In this document: in pieces, positions 1 through 11,274 of the stretch
Layout: the number at the start of each line of letters is the position of its first letter
How positions within the stretch are numbered: the first letter of the stretch is position 1
Assembly: GCF_037975245.1 (NCBI RefSeq)
Contig: NC_092571.1
Span: 2,710,501-2,774,500 of the forward strand
Length of the DNA: 64,000 nucleotides
Origin: Apostichopus japonicus
Taxonomy: Eukaryota > Echinodermata > Holothuroidea > Aspidochirotida > Stichopodidae
Direction: 5' to 3'
Program-made: the position numbers and the translations under genes
Notes under the pieces: model-generated
The model's input: the letters and a program-made list of their open reading frames with translations, nothing else
Told to the model about the DNA's origin: nothing
Databases searched by the model: none

Positions 1-287
1 GTTTTTTTTTTCACATTGAATTTCGTGTTATATTAGACTGTTAATTTATCAACTTCACTGTTGAAAGGGTCATTTCTCAAAACAAAACAAAGTATAGAAA
101 TAATACCTGGACTCATATCAGTGTGTTGTAACGGTCTACATCATATCAAAATTAATTTTTGTGCATAAATCTCTAACACAGTCTCTAACACAGTCAGACG
201 AAAACCTATACTGAAATTGACTGGAGAGAATTCAAAGGAACTTTGTTGGCTCATTTCGTGGGCCCATCGACGTTAAATTCAACCTAC

Positions 288-1522
288 CCTGCATTCAAAA
301 CTGGACTTCGATAATTGTCGACAACTGGCGGAATAACGCCATTGCGGTTAACGCAGACAAAATTGTTATCCCGAAATCCAATCACTGTAAGGAAGAAAAG
401 GAAAAACGGCCACCAACCGTAAACAGTTATCTCTATTGTATTCAGTTAAGTGACAAATCAGAGTATTCATGAGCACAACCGTAAGTTTAGTCATAAATAT
501 AGACCTAATTTAGTCTAAACATGCCTCATACTTCATTTGACATCTCAAGGTTTTAGCTGTTCTTTTTTTCTGGCGGAGGGGCGCCAGACATTTCACCCAC
601 CCTCCCCCCTTATCCATCCCTACCCACCCCAACACTCCCTATACCCCCTACTCTTCCCTACATCTCCCTACATCTCCTTGTCTCTCCCAATCTTTCCAAT
701 AAACTTATGATTATAGGGAGATATTCAAATGAGTTCATAATATACTGCCTCTTTCTCACTAACAATTTCTGTCAGTCTTGCGTAGACCGCCCCTGCTGCC
801 TCTCCCCCCTTCCCTTCCCATCCATCTCTACCCATCCGGGCCCACCACTCCCTATGGCTCCGTACATCTCACTACCCCTCCCTACATCTCCCTACATATC
901 CCTATCATCCAAAACACTTATGATTTTGTAGAAAGAATCAGTGGCGGAGCTAGGGGTGTTGATCAGGAGGGGCGAGAATGGCCTGTAGGAGCGCTTTTGA
1001 CACTATCTAAGCGGAGGGCCATCACTGTTTGGCGCGTAGCGTACAGACAATTTTTCAGTAAAGATACTCCCTAGATCGCCGGAAATGACCTTTTCCGGGC
1101 CTGGCTAATTTGCAGATAAACGAAGAATAAATAGGTGTCATCGCCAAATTACACCAACAAAATGTGACAAATGTCAATAAGTAGATGAGAGCGCAATAAA
1201 AAAGTCAATAATCGCGAATAAGTAAAAAGTGGTAAAGAACTGAAAAGGGCGCCAGCAGTCCATTTTAGTCCATCGGGGGGGGGGGGCATCCGCCCCCTGA
1301 CTGTATGGACGCTCCGCCACTGGAAAGAATACTCACTGAGTTCATAATATATTGGCTCGTTCTCACTAGGAGACGCTGACAATCTTAGGTAGACCTCTCT
1401 CTCCGCCTTCACGGAGAAGGGGACTATGAAGTTATCGGGTGCGGCGATAGGATGGCTAATAAACTTCCACCAGGCTGGATATTCCCCAAGAATGTCAAAC
1501 TGGATTGACTCTTCAATGGGTT
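288..1522 (-). CDS. Exons 7 and 8 of FAMeT gene: FAMeT domain 2 (incomplete)
   Basis: Exon 7 (1337-1522) encodes [20 protein letters not shown] through [17 protein letters not shown], the counterpart of domain 1 exon 2. Exon 8 (288-384) encodes [20 protein letters not shown] and [12 protein letters not shown], matching exon 3 (N-N-x-F-V-C in both). Intron phases are the same as in domain 1 (1 before, 1 inside, 2 after), so the domain was duplicated as an exon set. The matching third exon (counterpart of EWQEFEVEF) is not in bases 1-287. The intron 385-1336 contains a MITE and a decayed copy of the end of exon 7. Confidence 0.75.
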
Positions 1523-4500
1523 CTAAACAAGAAGAAATACAACAGCATTCCAAAAGTAAGATTAAATTTGAGTAAAAACAAATAAAATGCACGTAGCCTA
1601 TAGTTCTTCGTGGGACAGTGGCATAAGAATTGCTCCATTTGTCAGAATAACAACAAATGATCATATCTGAAAGGTTCGAGCAGTTTATGGGCAGTTTTGT
1701 AAATATATGTCTTGGGTATCCATATACGTTTACGAGGAACTGTACGTTTAAAAGTTTCCATGATCACATGTTAGGAAAGGCAATCTTTCGTTAATCAATT
1801 GGCTAATTCCTCTTCCGAACATGATATTTTTTTCATTCTATTTATATCACTAAAATGTAGTTTCGGCGCTCTTTTCAAGCGGTGTATTTGTTAAGCTGAT
1901 GCTCGTGATGCTCAACCCTAACCCTAACCCTACTAACCCTAAACCTACTAACCCTAACCCTACTAACCCTAACCCTACTAACCCTAACCCTACTAACCCT
2001 AACCCTACTAACCCTAACCCTACTAACCCTAACCCTACTAACCCTAACCCTACTAACCCTAACCCTACTAACCCTACCCCTACTAACCCTAACCCTACTA
2101 ACCCTACTAACCCTACTAACCCTACTAACCCTACTAACCCTAACCCCTAACCCTAACCCTAACCCTTCTGCTTCTCTACTCGCTGTTTGCTGACAAAAAC
2201 GTATTTAAATTGACAAATTGAACAAGAAGAAGAAAAGACATGCATAAAAATAGTTCTGGCGGTGTGTATCTGTGACATAGCATTTGTTTGCTTCAGATTC
2301 ACGTTGGGTACAAAAATCAGTCACCTTCAAATGCTATTGTCTCAAAAAGTGAAACTTCCATCAGTCGATTATCACATGGATTACCGTTTTAAAGTTAAGA
2401 CAATGTTCCACATTGTTTAAGCTCATACATTATGTATTTTTTATATTATGTATGAGACACAAATAAAACTTCTTTTGATGATCTGTCCGGAAGGTAGATT
2501 TAATGTCTTATTCGACGTATTCTTATGATTTGCAGGGCTAATTCATTAAAAGCCGTATTACAGTCAAATAGGCAAATAAGTAAATCCGAAAGTTAATCTC
2601 AACAATAATCCTAGAAGGAAATCCTAACTAAACTACATTTTTCTAAGGCGACAATACTTAACATAGTAACACAACAAGAGAAACTGAAATTACATATGAG
2701 AAATGGTTGGTTATTTACCTGGGTCTTCTCCACCGTCGTTGTCACCACCTCCATCATTGGGCTCACTTAATGCACCGCTTGGACCATCACTGGATCCACT
2801 TGATCCATCGCTTGGACCATCACTGGATGCACCGCTTGGACCATCACTGGATCCACTTGATCCACCACTTGGACCACCACTGGATGCACCGCTTGGACCA
2901 TCACTGGATCCATTTGATCCATCGCTTGGACCATCACTGGATGCACCGCTTGGACCATCACTGGATCCACTTGATCCACCACTTGGACCACCACTGGATG
3001 CACCGCTTGGACCATCACTGGATCCATTTGATCCATCGCTTGGACCATCACTGGATGCACCGCTTGGACCATCACTGGATCCACTTGATCCACCACTTGG
3101 ACCACCACTGGATGCACCGCTTGGACCATCATTGGATCCACTTGATCCACCGCTTGGACCATCACTGGATGCACCGCTTGGACCATCATTGGATCCACTT
3201 GATCCACCGCTTGGACCATCACTGGATGCACCGCTTGGACCATCATTGGATCCACTTGATCCACCGCTTGGACCACCACTGGATCCACCGCTTGGACCAT
3301 CATTGGATCCACTTGATCCACTGCTCGGACCATCACTGGAACCACCGCTTGGACCATCACTGGATCCACTTGATCCACTGCTCGGACCATCACTGGAACC
3401 ACCGCTTGGACCATCACTGGATCCACTTGATCCACCGCTTGGACCATCACTCGATCCACTTGATCCACCTGAAATGGAAATGATATATCTTACGAAATTT
3501 GAAGATGTAGAAATGTTTTCGCTACCCGCCCTCCCCCTACCCACCTCCCATGGGTAGCATCAAGAGCAGGGTCACACCTGTGGGATAAATATGTCTCCGG
3601 CCCCGCTTTACATTTATCTTTATCCCATGTTTCCCATGGCCCCGCCCCTGGCCACGGACCGCAGGGCTGTATTTCCTTGGTTCCCTCTCTCCTCGGATCT
3701 ATCTGCTTTCTGACAGGGACATTAATCGTTTCTTAAATACTACAATATAGTTGCATCTTATATAAGTATATATTTTTGAAGCATTGCCTTGGTTGTGTAC
3801 ATTGTATAGCAAAGAATGAAACACTTAGCAAGTTTAAACATGATAAATTCAATGTTAAAAATACATCTTAGTGGTTGATAGACTCACTACTTCCCGAGGA
3901 TCCATCACTACCTGCTGGGGCACCACTCTCTTGTGATTCACTACTTCCCGGGGATCCATCACTACCTGCTGGGGCACCACTGTTTGGTGATTCACTACTT
4001 CCCGAGGATCCATCACTACCTGCTGGGGCACCACTGTTTTGTGATTCACTACTTCCCGAGGATCCATCACTACCTGATGGGGCACCACTGTTTTGTGATT
4101 CACTACTTCCCGAGGATCCATCACTACCTTCTGGGGCACCACTGTTTTGTGATTCACTACTTCCCGAGGATCCATCACTACCTGCTGGGGCACCACTGTT
4201 TTGTGATTCACTACTTCCCGAGGATCCATCACTACCTGCTGGGGCACCACTGTTTTGTGATTCACTACTTCCCGAGGATCCATCACTACCTGCTGGGGCA
4301 CCACTGTTTTGTGATTCACTACTTCCCGAGGATCCATCACTACCTGCTGGGGCACCACTGTTTTGTGATTCACTACTTCCCGAGGATCCATCACTACCTG
4401 CTGGGGCACCACTATCTTGAGATTCCTCACTTCCCGGAGATCCACCGCTAGTTGATTGCTCGCCGCTCTCTTCTGATCCACTACTTTGCGATAACCCTGT

Positions 4501-5692
4501 ATGAGAGAAATGACGACAGCGTTTGTAATTGGTCAATAATTAAACCAAATCGTTTGCTAGCGATAAAGAGTAATCATCTTTGAGTAATTTAGTGTCACGT
4601 TATTTCTTTCGCACAGACACTCTTCATAACGGCATATAGTCATGTAATGTGCAGATCTGAAATTTCCATATTTTCTTCTTATCCGTACTCAACATTGACA
4701 AATTTATAGAAATCGAGTCAAAACTACTTTAATATTTGAGTCTTTGTGCTTTCACAAAATATACATTCCTGGCTGTCTTCCTAGGCAAGTCGGTATCACC
4801 GACCTAATTTAACATACTGTGATGAATGGTCAGTGTTAAACTGTAGGCAATGTTCCGCGACAATCTTATCCAAATGAGGAGATTTCAAATACAGATCCTT
4901 ATGACAATCCTTAGCTGACATTGTAAGAACAAAATGAAGAAGAATTTTAGCCATTATTGTTGCTTTTGCCTCAGTATGTATTCAGGAAGGTTATTGGCGA
5001 TTGGAGACGAAGGTTGCCTCGCCGTTAATAATCCGCGAATCATAATAGATATTACACCAAAGCTCAGCACCCTATATACCTATTAACATCTACGGTTACT
5101 TTTTTTTCGGAAAAAAAAACAAGTTCATATCTTCTCCAAAGCTATACTTACTTCTCGATACAGGATCTTCGATGGGCCATGGATCCACTGGTTCAACGGG
5201 ATCCACTGGATCAACGGGATCTATTGGATCAACGGGATCGACTGGGTCAATGGGATCTACGGGATCTACTGGATCAACGGGATCTATTGGATCAACTGGG
5301 TCAACGGGATCTATTGGATCAACGGGATCGACTGGATCAACGGGATCTACTGGATCAACGGGATCAATTGGGGATTCAGTAATCTGACAGGAATCTGCAG
5401 GCGAGAATTCCCATTCACTCCTCTCGGCGAGGCTGGTAACACCGACGTACCAGGTGTCGTAAGAGAGTGGAACCGGATCTTGGAATACAGCCAGTGAGAG
5501 ATATTGTCCGTTCTCGAGAATGGATACTGCCACATAACCCGGAGAGAATTCAACTTCAAACTCCTGCCATTCGCTGCAAATGATTGAGCAGAAAAAAAGA
5601 CATTTTCTCAAAGTGAGGAATTAGAGTTTTCTTGATCTTCAAGAATCACATTTGAAAGAGATATACTAACAGTGATTACGTCAATGAATAGT

Positions 5693-5750
<58 letters not shown>

Positions 5751-7938
5751 TGACATTATGTGTTCCAATAGAACGTTTTGCAAGTTAATTCACAAAATTA
5801 AAGAAATTGGTTGTTAACTTTATTGGCTGTTAACTTAAAAAAAAAATCATCAAATTCAATTAGATTCTACGTTTTCCAAGCACTGCCGCCCTAGATATAG
5901 GCCCCTATTTCCTCAGTGACTATGCATCAGCACATTATTTTCCTAACAATACAGATCATCTCCAGTATAGGCCTATTCTGTTGAGGCCACATCCGGTTTT
6001 CATTTCCGAACTTACCACCACCAGTAACTTACCCAGTAACGATACCCGGTAACTTACCCAGTAACGATACCCGGTAACTTACCCAGTAACGATACCCTGC
6101 CAACTCCGATCGATGATAGGCTCTGTTCCCTGCACACGTCGAATGCAGACAAATCTGTTATTGCTTGCACCGATGACTATAACAAGAAGCAGGATTTGTC
6201 AGTAAGAATTGAAAAGCACAACACGGGAGCAAAATCTGTCGTTTAACCGATAAAACACTTTTGTCGAAAGGATAATGGGCAAACTTCTAGATAGAGATGG
6301 TGTTCATAAAGCTACTTTGAAATGTACCCTTTCTATATTAACCATAATATATCCAGGAGAGAGCAAATGAGTTTCATTTTCTAATCTACTTCTTTTTTCC
6401 CTCTAGGCCTATCAAGTTTTTTTTTTGTTATGGTTTGAACTTACCCACTTCATAAATGTTACCATTATCCTGGTCTGGTGCGAACGTTATCACCAAATCC
6501 CGTGAGCCTCTCACTTTAAATTGGACCAAGCATCCGTCTCGTGGCAAAGGACTAGGGAACCAGTGGTAAATACCTGGCGAGTCGATGGACACGCTTGTTG
6601 GCGCTTCCTCATATGGGTCTATAGCAAGAAAAAAATATGTATGATCAGCATATGTATAGAGCGGGAGGGTTTGTGGGTCTAACCCCACTGGAAAGTGGAA
6701 GTTCTCTTTCACTGTTCTAGATTGTCCAAGTCATTGTCGTATTAATGTATATTCAGTAGAGGACGGGCCCAGGGCACATTGAGCCGTCGTGAAGGCGGTA
6801 CACATCACCCTTTCCAACCTCACACAGCCCCTCATTACCCCACCCCCTCCTCCCCCATATGGGAGTTGACTTCAGTGACCGCACGGAACGCCCCTCCCAT
6901 AGAAAATTCTGCATCCAGCTCTGGACCTTCCATAAAGGTACATAAATGGCAAATCAGAGAGGTGGATTAGAATTAGAATCTACAGCTCGATAATCCTTTT
7001 CACGTCACTGTATAAATTCAAGTCACTCGGAATGAGAATTGGAATCTTCATTAGAATCTTAGTCAACTTGGAAGAGATGGGCAGGCAGCGGAGGGGGTGA
7101 GGGGTGTGTGGGGATTAGGAGACTTGCGTTAAAGCCTAAAGCGCCTCCTGGTGGTGTTAGTTGTATTATGTGCTATGCCAATGCGGTATAACGCGCACAA
7201 TGGTGTAATATTGAATTCTGGCGTATTTGGTTGCATCGTATGAAAGTTTTACTCTGCAGTTAAAAACCTCCGATCCATTATCTGTCAATGTTTTGCGTTC
7301 GTGCCACTTACAAAAATCTCGTGGAATGGGTTAGTATGTTAGGGTACTATTGTTTCAATTATTTATGACATCGTTGATATTATATTAACATTTTAATGGT
7401 ATCGTTCGATTATTATTTTGCGTAATCTCGTTCGCTAACATATCTATACAACAGTTTATACGGATACAGAATAAAACTGATTAATATCTTTGACATTTTG
7501 TAGTATGACAATGAAACTTGACTGAAATTTAACATGCTCAAATTTACAAGAACCAGGTTTGCGGAGGCCTTTGGTTACTTATCAAACTGAGTCAAGTTAT
7601 ATGATAACTAAACATATAAGAGATATTTTGTTTTTGTAGAGTTATAAAGGTATAACTAAAAGAGCATTTGCCTTATTACTGTCGAATAATTTCAAGAGAA
7701 GGAAGGCGTCATCAATTGACGGTAAGCCTATCCTTTTTGGTTTGTAAATTTTAGCAATCGAATTACTTATACAATTAGTTCTTATAACATACTCCCTTTT
7801 TTGTGGAAAAAAAAAAAACATCTTTTGTGGAAATGTTACTTTCTTCAAAGTGATTATAAAGTTGCAATGACTCACGGTAGAGTGTAGCAGCAGCAGCCCA
7901 GCCCAACAGGGCGGTTAATATTAGCAAACGCATGGTAC
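288..7938 (-). CDS. Secreted protein with two FAMeT (Methyltransf_FA) domains joined by repeat linkers; partial, runs off left edge
   Basis: Eight exons assemble in one frame: 7876-7933 (start and signal peptide), 6445-6618, 6083-6176, 5152-5573, 3888-4496, 2719-3468, 1337-1522 and 288-384. Every border is GT-AG and phases match (1,1,2,1,1,1,1,2). The start gives [19 protein letters not shown], a clear signal peptide. Domain 1 then runs [16 protein letters not shown] to WEFSPADS. Linkers follow: an Asp-Pro-Val run, an 18-residue Ser/Gly repeat and a 19-residue Gly/Pro/Ser repeat. Domain 2 begins [20 protein letters not shown] and continues into exon 288-384. FAMeT domains are named after crustacean farnesoic acid O-methyltransferase but occur mostly as structural or lectin-like modules in secreted proteins, so an enzymatic role is not implied. 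A probable 3' splice site (pyrimidine-rich, cacacag) just upstream of the ATG at 7939 suggests a separate 5'UTR exon. I infer an extracellular matrix or secretory role. The last exons lie left of base 288. Confidence 0.8.
590..938. repeat. C/T-rich tandem segment duplication containing a decayed copy of the exon 7 end
   Basis: Bases 590-735 and 800-930 share pyrimidine-rich text (catccctacccac, ctccctacatctcc, aaacttatgatt). Bases 731-790 (gagttcataatatact...) resemble 1338-1405, the 3' end of exon 7. The donor position in the copy reads caaat instead of ctcac, so it is non-functional. Confidence 0.6.
939..1322. mobile_element. hAT-type MITE, 384 bp, with perfect 8-bp TSD
   Basis: Left end CAGTGGCGGAGCTAGGG and right end GCTCCGCCACTG form terminal inverted repeats. 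Both flanks are gaaagaat (931-938 and 1323-1330), an 8-bp target duplication as expected for the hAT superfamily. No transposase frame lies inside, so it is non-autonomous. It lies next to the exon 7 donor (1332-1336). Confidence 0.85.
1914..2166. repeat. Intronic telomere-like array
   Basis: About 250 bp made of ACTAACCCTAACCCT units plus simple ACTAACCCT and AACCCTA stretches, in the intron between exons 7 and 6 of the FAMeT gene. On the minus strand this reads AGGGTTAGGGTTAGT, so it mixes the metazoan TTAGGG telomere hexamer with TTAGT. A 15-bp higher-order unit repeats about ten times. Confidence 0.9.
2719..3468 (-). CDS. Exon 6 of FAMeT gene: Gly/Ser/Pro repeat linker
   Basis: Acceptor cag at 3469-3471, then [20 protein letters not shown] and about a dozen units of roughly 19 residues (57 bp) alternating [19 protein letters not shown] and N or D variants, ending [17 protein letters not shown] before donor gtaaa at 2718. 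Phase 1 at both ends. The end of the array is acidic and glycine-rich and leads into FAMeT domain 2. Long open frames on the plus strand here (His/Leu/Asp- and Pro/Leu-rich) are antisense shadows of the same repeat. Confidence 0.7.
3888..4496 (-). CDS. Exon 5 of FAMeT gene: 18-residue Ser/Gly repeat linker
   Basis: After acceptor cag at 4497-4499 the exon encodes [20 protein letters not shown], then about nine near-perfect copies of an 18-residue unit, [18 protein letters not shown] (54 bp). Donor gtgagt follows Gly-Ser in phase 1 at 3887. Reading on past the donor would reach a stop at 3868-3870. Both ends are phase 1, so the exon can be skipped or duplicated without a frameshift. The unit resembles flexible, heavily modifiable Ser-rich linkers of extracellular proteins. 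No homologous family is recognised. Confidence 0.7.
5152..5573 (-). CDS. Exon 4 of FAMeT gene: end of FAMeT domain 1 plus Asp-Pro-Val repeat linker
   Basis: The exon opens with [20 protein letters not shown] and continues to [20 protein letters not shown], the last third of the FAMeT domain (beta strands ending at the conserved G-V-T-S-x-x-x-x-x-W/E-F). About 22 tandem DPV/DPI/EPV triplets follow (nucleotides about 5173-5376, 9-bp core often paired as 18 or 27 bp), then WPIEDPVSR and a donor of the gtaagt type at 5147-5151. The 9-bp unit makes copy-number change frame-neutral. Both strands are open here; the plus-strand GST-repeat frame is a shadow. Confidence 0.75.
5693..5749. repeat. (CAA)n microsatellite
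   Basis: About 19 uninterrupted CAA units in the intron between FAMeT exons 4 and 3. Confidence 0.95.
6028..6100. repeat. 25-bp tandem repeat carrying three 5' splice sites
   Basis: On the minus strand the unit contains ATCGTTACTGGGTAAGTTAC, repeated at 25-bp spacing. Donor positions fall at 6082, 6057 and 6032. Only the first keeps the reading frame open. Confidence 0.85.
6083..6618 (-). CDS. Exons 2 and 3 of FAMeT gene: first two thirds of FAMeT domain 1
   Basis: Exon 2 (6445-6618) encodes [20 protein letters not shown] through [18 protein letters not shown]. Exon 3 (6083-6176) encodes [20 protein letters not shown] and [12 protein letters not shown]. This follows the family pattern: a strand-rich start, an F-x-V core, an '..YEV-IG..N' centre, then an I-R segment. 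Exon 3 ends ACTGG before gtaagt; the two donor-side bases plus C of exon 4 make Gly and lead into EWQEFEVEF. The exon 3 donor belongs to a 25-bp tandem repeat present three times (see findings). Confidence 0.8.
7876..7938 (-). CDS. Exon 1 of FAMeT gene: start codon and signal peptide
   Basis: ATG at 7931-7933 (minus) opens 19 codons of hydrophobic leader ending in an Ala-rich cleavage region, then donor gtgag after a phase-1 base at 7876. The base joins AC of the next exon to make His. The next exon carries no Met that would be a better start. The 5 bases before the ATG follow a good acceptor, so transcription probably starts upstream of 7940. Confidence 0.8.
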
Positions 7939-10900
7939 CTGTGTGAGAAACGAAAGCATTGCAGCATTAAAGGGATAGTCCTGCACTGAACAAAATAAAT
8001 GGCTAACGGAAAATAGCTTAAACATGCTTCAGACTGCACCCCTTTTTGTCTTGTTTTTTTTTCATTCTGAGGGAGGCCACCCCAACCCTTAAAAAATATC
8101 TTTTGAACGGAATTCGTCTATAAACCAATAAATATTGAAATCTAATTATTAAATTCCAAAGTCTACCGACTTTTTGCTTAACTTAGTCTTATTTTGACGC
8201 ATTCTTCAGGAGAAACTGTTACTTATAGTTTACATATTTAATGTTGAAGAGTTGAGATGATCGAGAAAAAACTAAAATATTCCAATTTGAAAATTTGTCG
8301 AGCAATGACGCAATTTAGAATGAAAAGAGAAGAAGGAATTATTATTATGTTTTTTGAATGTTAAATCAAATTTAGTCTGAACTATTGAAGTATCGTATTG
8401 ACTTGCTATTTGAGATTTGATTTTGAGTATTAAAAGAATCATTTCACCTGAGATGTCCTTCTATGTAAAAAAATAAAATAAAATAATATACCAACGTAAA
8501 ATGTTATAGAGGTATAGAAGTGAGCAAGTTCATATATTACACAAAATTCCGCAGTTAAATTTATAATACTGACCGTTACAACAATCGGCAACTTGTCGGT
8601 GATTTCAATTGTCTGACCACAGGAGCTCAACAAATGTTTTCAAATGAAATTGTTTTCCGTTTACAGATATATTTTATAAACTAAAGTTATTTGTTCAGTT
8701 CACGTGATCAATTTGGCAGAGCAAAGCCACACCATTGGGCCAAATGTCGTAGGAGGAAGGACATATGTTCGATTAAAAAATAAACCTTGAAACTAAAGGC
8801 TTCCGTCATAAACAAAGAATTGATTTTATATGGAAGTGGAACATGTGTCGTATTTTGACTGCATTCTGCTGCAGTCCCTCGCTTCGTAAGAAAAAACAAA
8901 AGCTAAAGATTTTTTTCACAGTCAAATCCTTTGTGCATTATTGGGTGATATCGTGTCTAAAAAAATAAATAAACAAATGCAGAGTGTTTGAACTTCGCGA
9001 TCCTTCACCTTGCAGAATTCAATTTAGTATCGAAATAAAGCTGACAAGCGGAACATTGCTATAGTACTTTGTGCGTGTGTGGGGGGGGGGTGGGGAAGGG
9101 AGGGTTGTGTTGAAGTTTACTGTTGAAAATTTCTATTGCAAGTTTGTACTGGTTCCGCAAAAAATTGCACGAAATTTTTTAAAAATGTCCTCCATGTTCC
9201 AAAATAGTTTGTATGCACTTACTATTGGGCCACCAAACTTCGACTTATTTTGGAATAAGCTTGATACTTCAGAGACATATCTTTAGAAGCCGAAGCTCTC
9301 AGGGTGAATGGCCACGTGAGTTATTACAAGAGCAACGGCCATTTGGGTACCTCATTAGCATATATGCATACATAATTAGCCCAAAGTACTTGTCGTTTAT
9401 GTTTTATGAAACCTTCAATCTTAACTTTTTCATTGATATACCGGTCCCAATAGAAAATATTCTTCTAAATTGATGTAAAAAAAGTCCCCAAATATGAAGC
9501 TAATTATTGGAATAGTTATTCACCTGTACATTGAACCGTGCAACTTATCAAGCACCGTATGATACAAGAAAATACAAGGATTTTTATCTAATTTTAGCTG
9601 AGGTATTTGTCGTGTTCGGTTTATTTGGTAGGTCAATAATCTCATCGGTTTACTGAACGACATTTCATTTGAAATGACATTTTATTCTGGAAACCCACTA
9701 CCAAAATGCCATGACAATTTACAAGAATTTCGTTGATGGTTGTTTTCTTTTAAAGTTGTAACTTTTCGCCTTTGGCTGTCAATATCCGGGACCTTTACCA
9801 TGATTATCGAGTCATTAAAACAATACTTCCTTTTCTTAAAATATAGTCTCTCAAACACTGCTTTCATTAAGAATAGTGTATATAAAAGCCAAATAAAATA
9901 CAACTTTGTAACTCTTCATCATTTTCAACCAATCAAATTAATGATTTGATATTACTATGGGATGTTAACATTTTAATGGTATCAAACAAATTTCAAAATG
10001 AACGCAAAAGCCAGGTTTTCACAAGTACCTTCAATGACTCAGTTAATGATACTAATTAATACAAACATATCGAGAACGTTCCAGCTCCTTGATATCGTTA
10101 AGAAAATACTGTCGTTGTAGAAACTTTGCAACCCCCCCCCCTTTTTTTTATTGGGCGTATACAAGTCTGTTTGGAATATGCTGTTGTCGTTAAAGTATGT
10201 TCCTGTATGCTCAAGTTACCTTTCACACTTTCATTGAAATATTTTCCATTTTTTGTCATTAAACATATAAGCAGTTTCATAAATTCAGGGCAATATTGCT
10301 CATAACTAATACAGAATCGGCAAAAAGCCAAGACCCTTCTCGCTTGAGTATATCTGTTCAACATTGTCTACTAATCCATGGCTTTATGATAGAGTTGGCG
10401 AAACAATGTATCATTTTTTGCATTTTAGATGTTTAAATAAGATAGCTGATATGCAAGCGAGCTTCCAATTATCTATACCTATTTGTGACGTCACAAAAAC
10501 ACGATCAGGTGATTTCGTAATATATACGGTACGACTTACTGAATATCTAGAACTGATACAGGTCCTAACTTATTTTAGCATGCGGAGTGTTAGACTAAAA
10601 TTAAATTCTTTTTCTGCTGTTATCACTATAAGATTTCAATTCAGAGGTACATTTGTGGTTTATCTAAGAATGATATTTACAACTAAATAACGAAACGTTC
10701 CATGTTCAAGAAATTCTTTTAAATGATGAAGTACTCATTATGTCTAAGGACGTATCTCAGTAACTCCTAAAAAAATTTAGAAATATATATATATTTTTTA
10801 TTTTTTTATTTTTTTCCTTTTTTCCCTTTTTGAAGGTAACAGAAAACACCAAGAGAAAGAAAGAAGCCGAACACTGATACATTTTTTTTTTATCATAAGT

Positions 10901-11270
10901 AAGTGATAATTAATGATGAAATACAGCACATAAAATGAATTTATATTACTCATCGGCAGCCAACTTCAACATCTGTTGTTCTTTAGCAATTGAATGTAAC
11001 ACCATTCTGAATATGAAGGTTTTATGAACCACCTTGACATTTAGGCAAGCTGTTCACGAATGCAGGAGTGAAAAGAGCAACAGTTTATGGAGTATTTTAA
11101 TGGCAAGGACTTTTGGTATATTATAATTGACGATATGAAAATATTAATTCTATAAAATGGATCAAACATTCTTCCGCTCTTATTAAGAATCGCTTATGAC
11201 TGAAATATGTTCTTTTCTAGTCTTACTCTGGACGTAACAACGGAAAGGGAATATTCAGCGACATGATTTT
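7939..11270. other. Non-coding stretch upstream of the FAMeT gene
   Basis: AT-rich DNA with only short ORFs lacking recognisable domains or splice context. A palindromic TGACGTCA (CRE-like) occurs at 10486-10493. The 17-mer aacattttaatggtatc occurs at about 7389 and 9966. The promoter of the FAMeT gene should lie in the right-hand flank of 7940, but I see no distinct TATA element. Confidence 0.5.
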
Positions 11271-11274
11271 CTTC

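Noticed and set aside
1899-2150. Plus-strand frame of NPT repeats over the AACCCT array
   Set aside because: Pure translation of the telomere-like repeat; no splice or homology support.
2703-3557. Long plus-strand frames over the 57-bp repeat (Pro/Leu/Gly and His/Leu-rich, up to 284 residues)
   Set aside because: They are shadows of the minus-strand coding minisatellite; only the minus frame joins flanking FAMeT exons in phase with good splice sites.
3875-4451. Plus-strand repeat frames opposite FAMeT exon 5
   Set aside because: Composition shadows of the 54-bp repeat.
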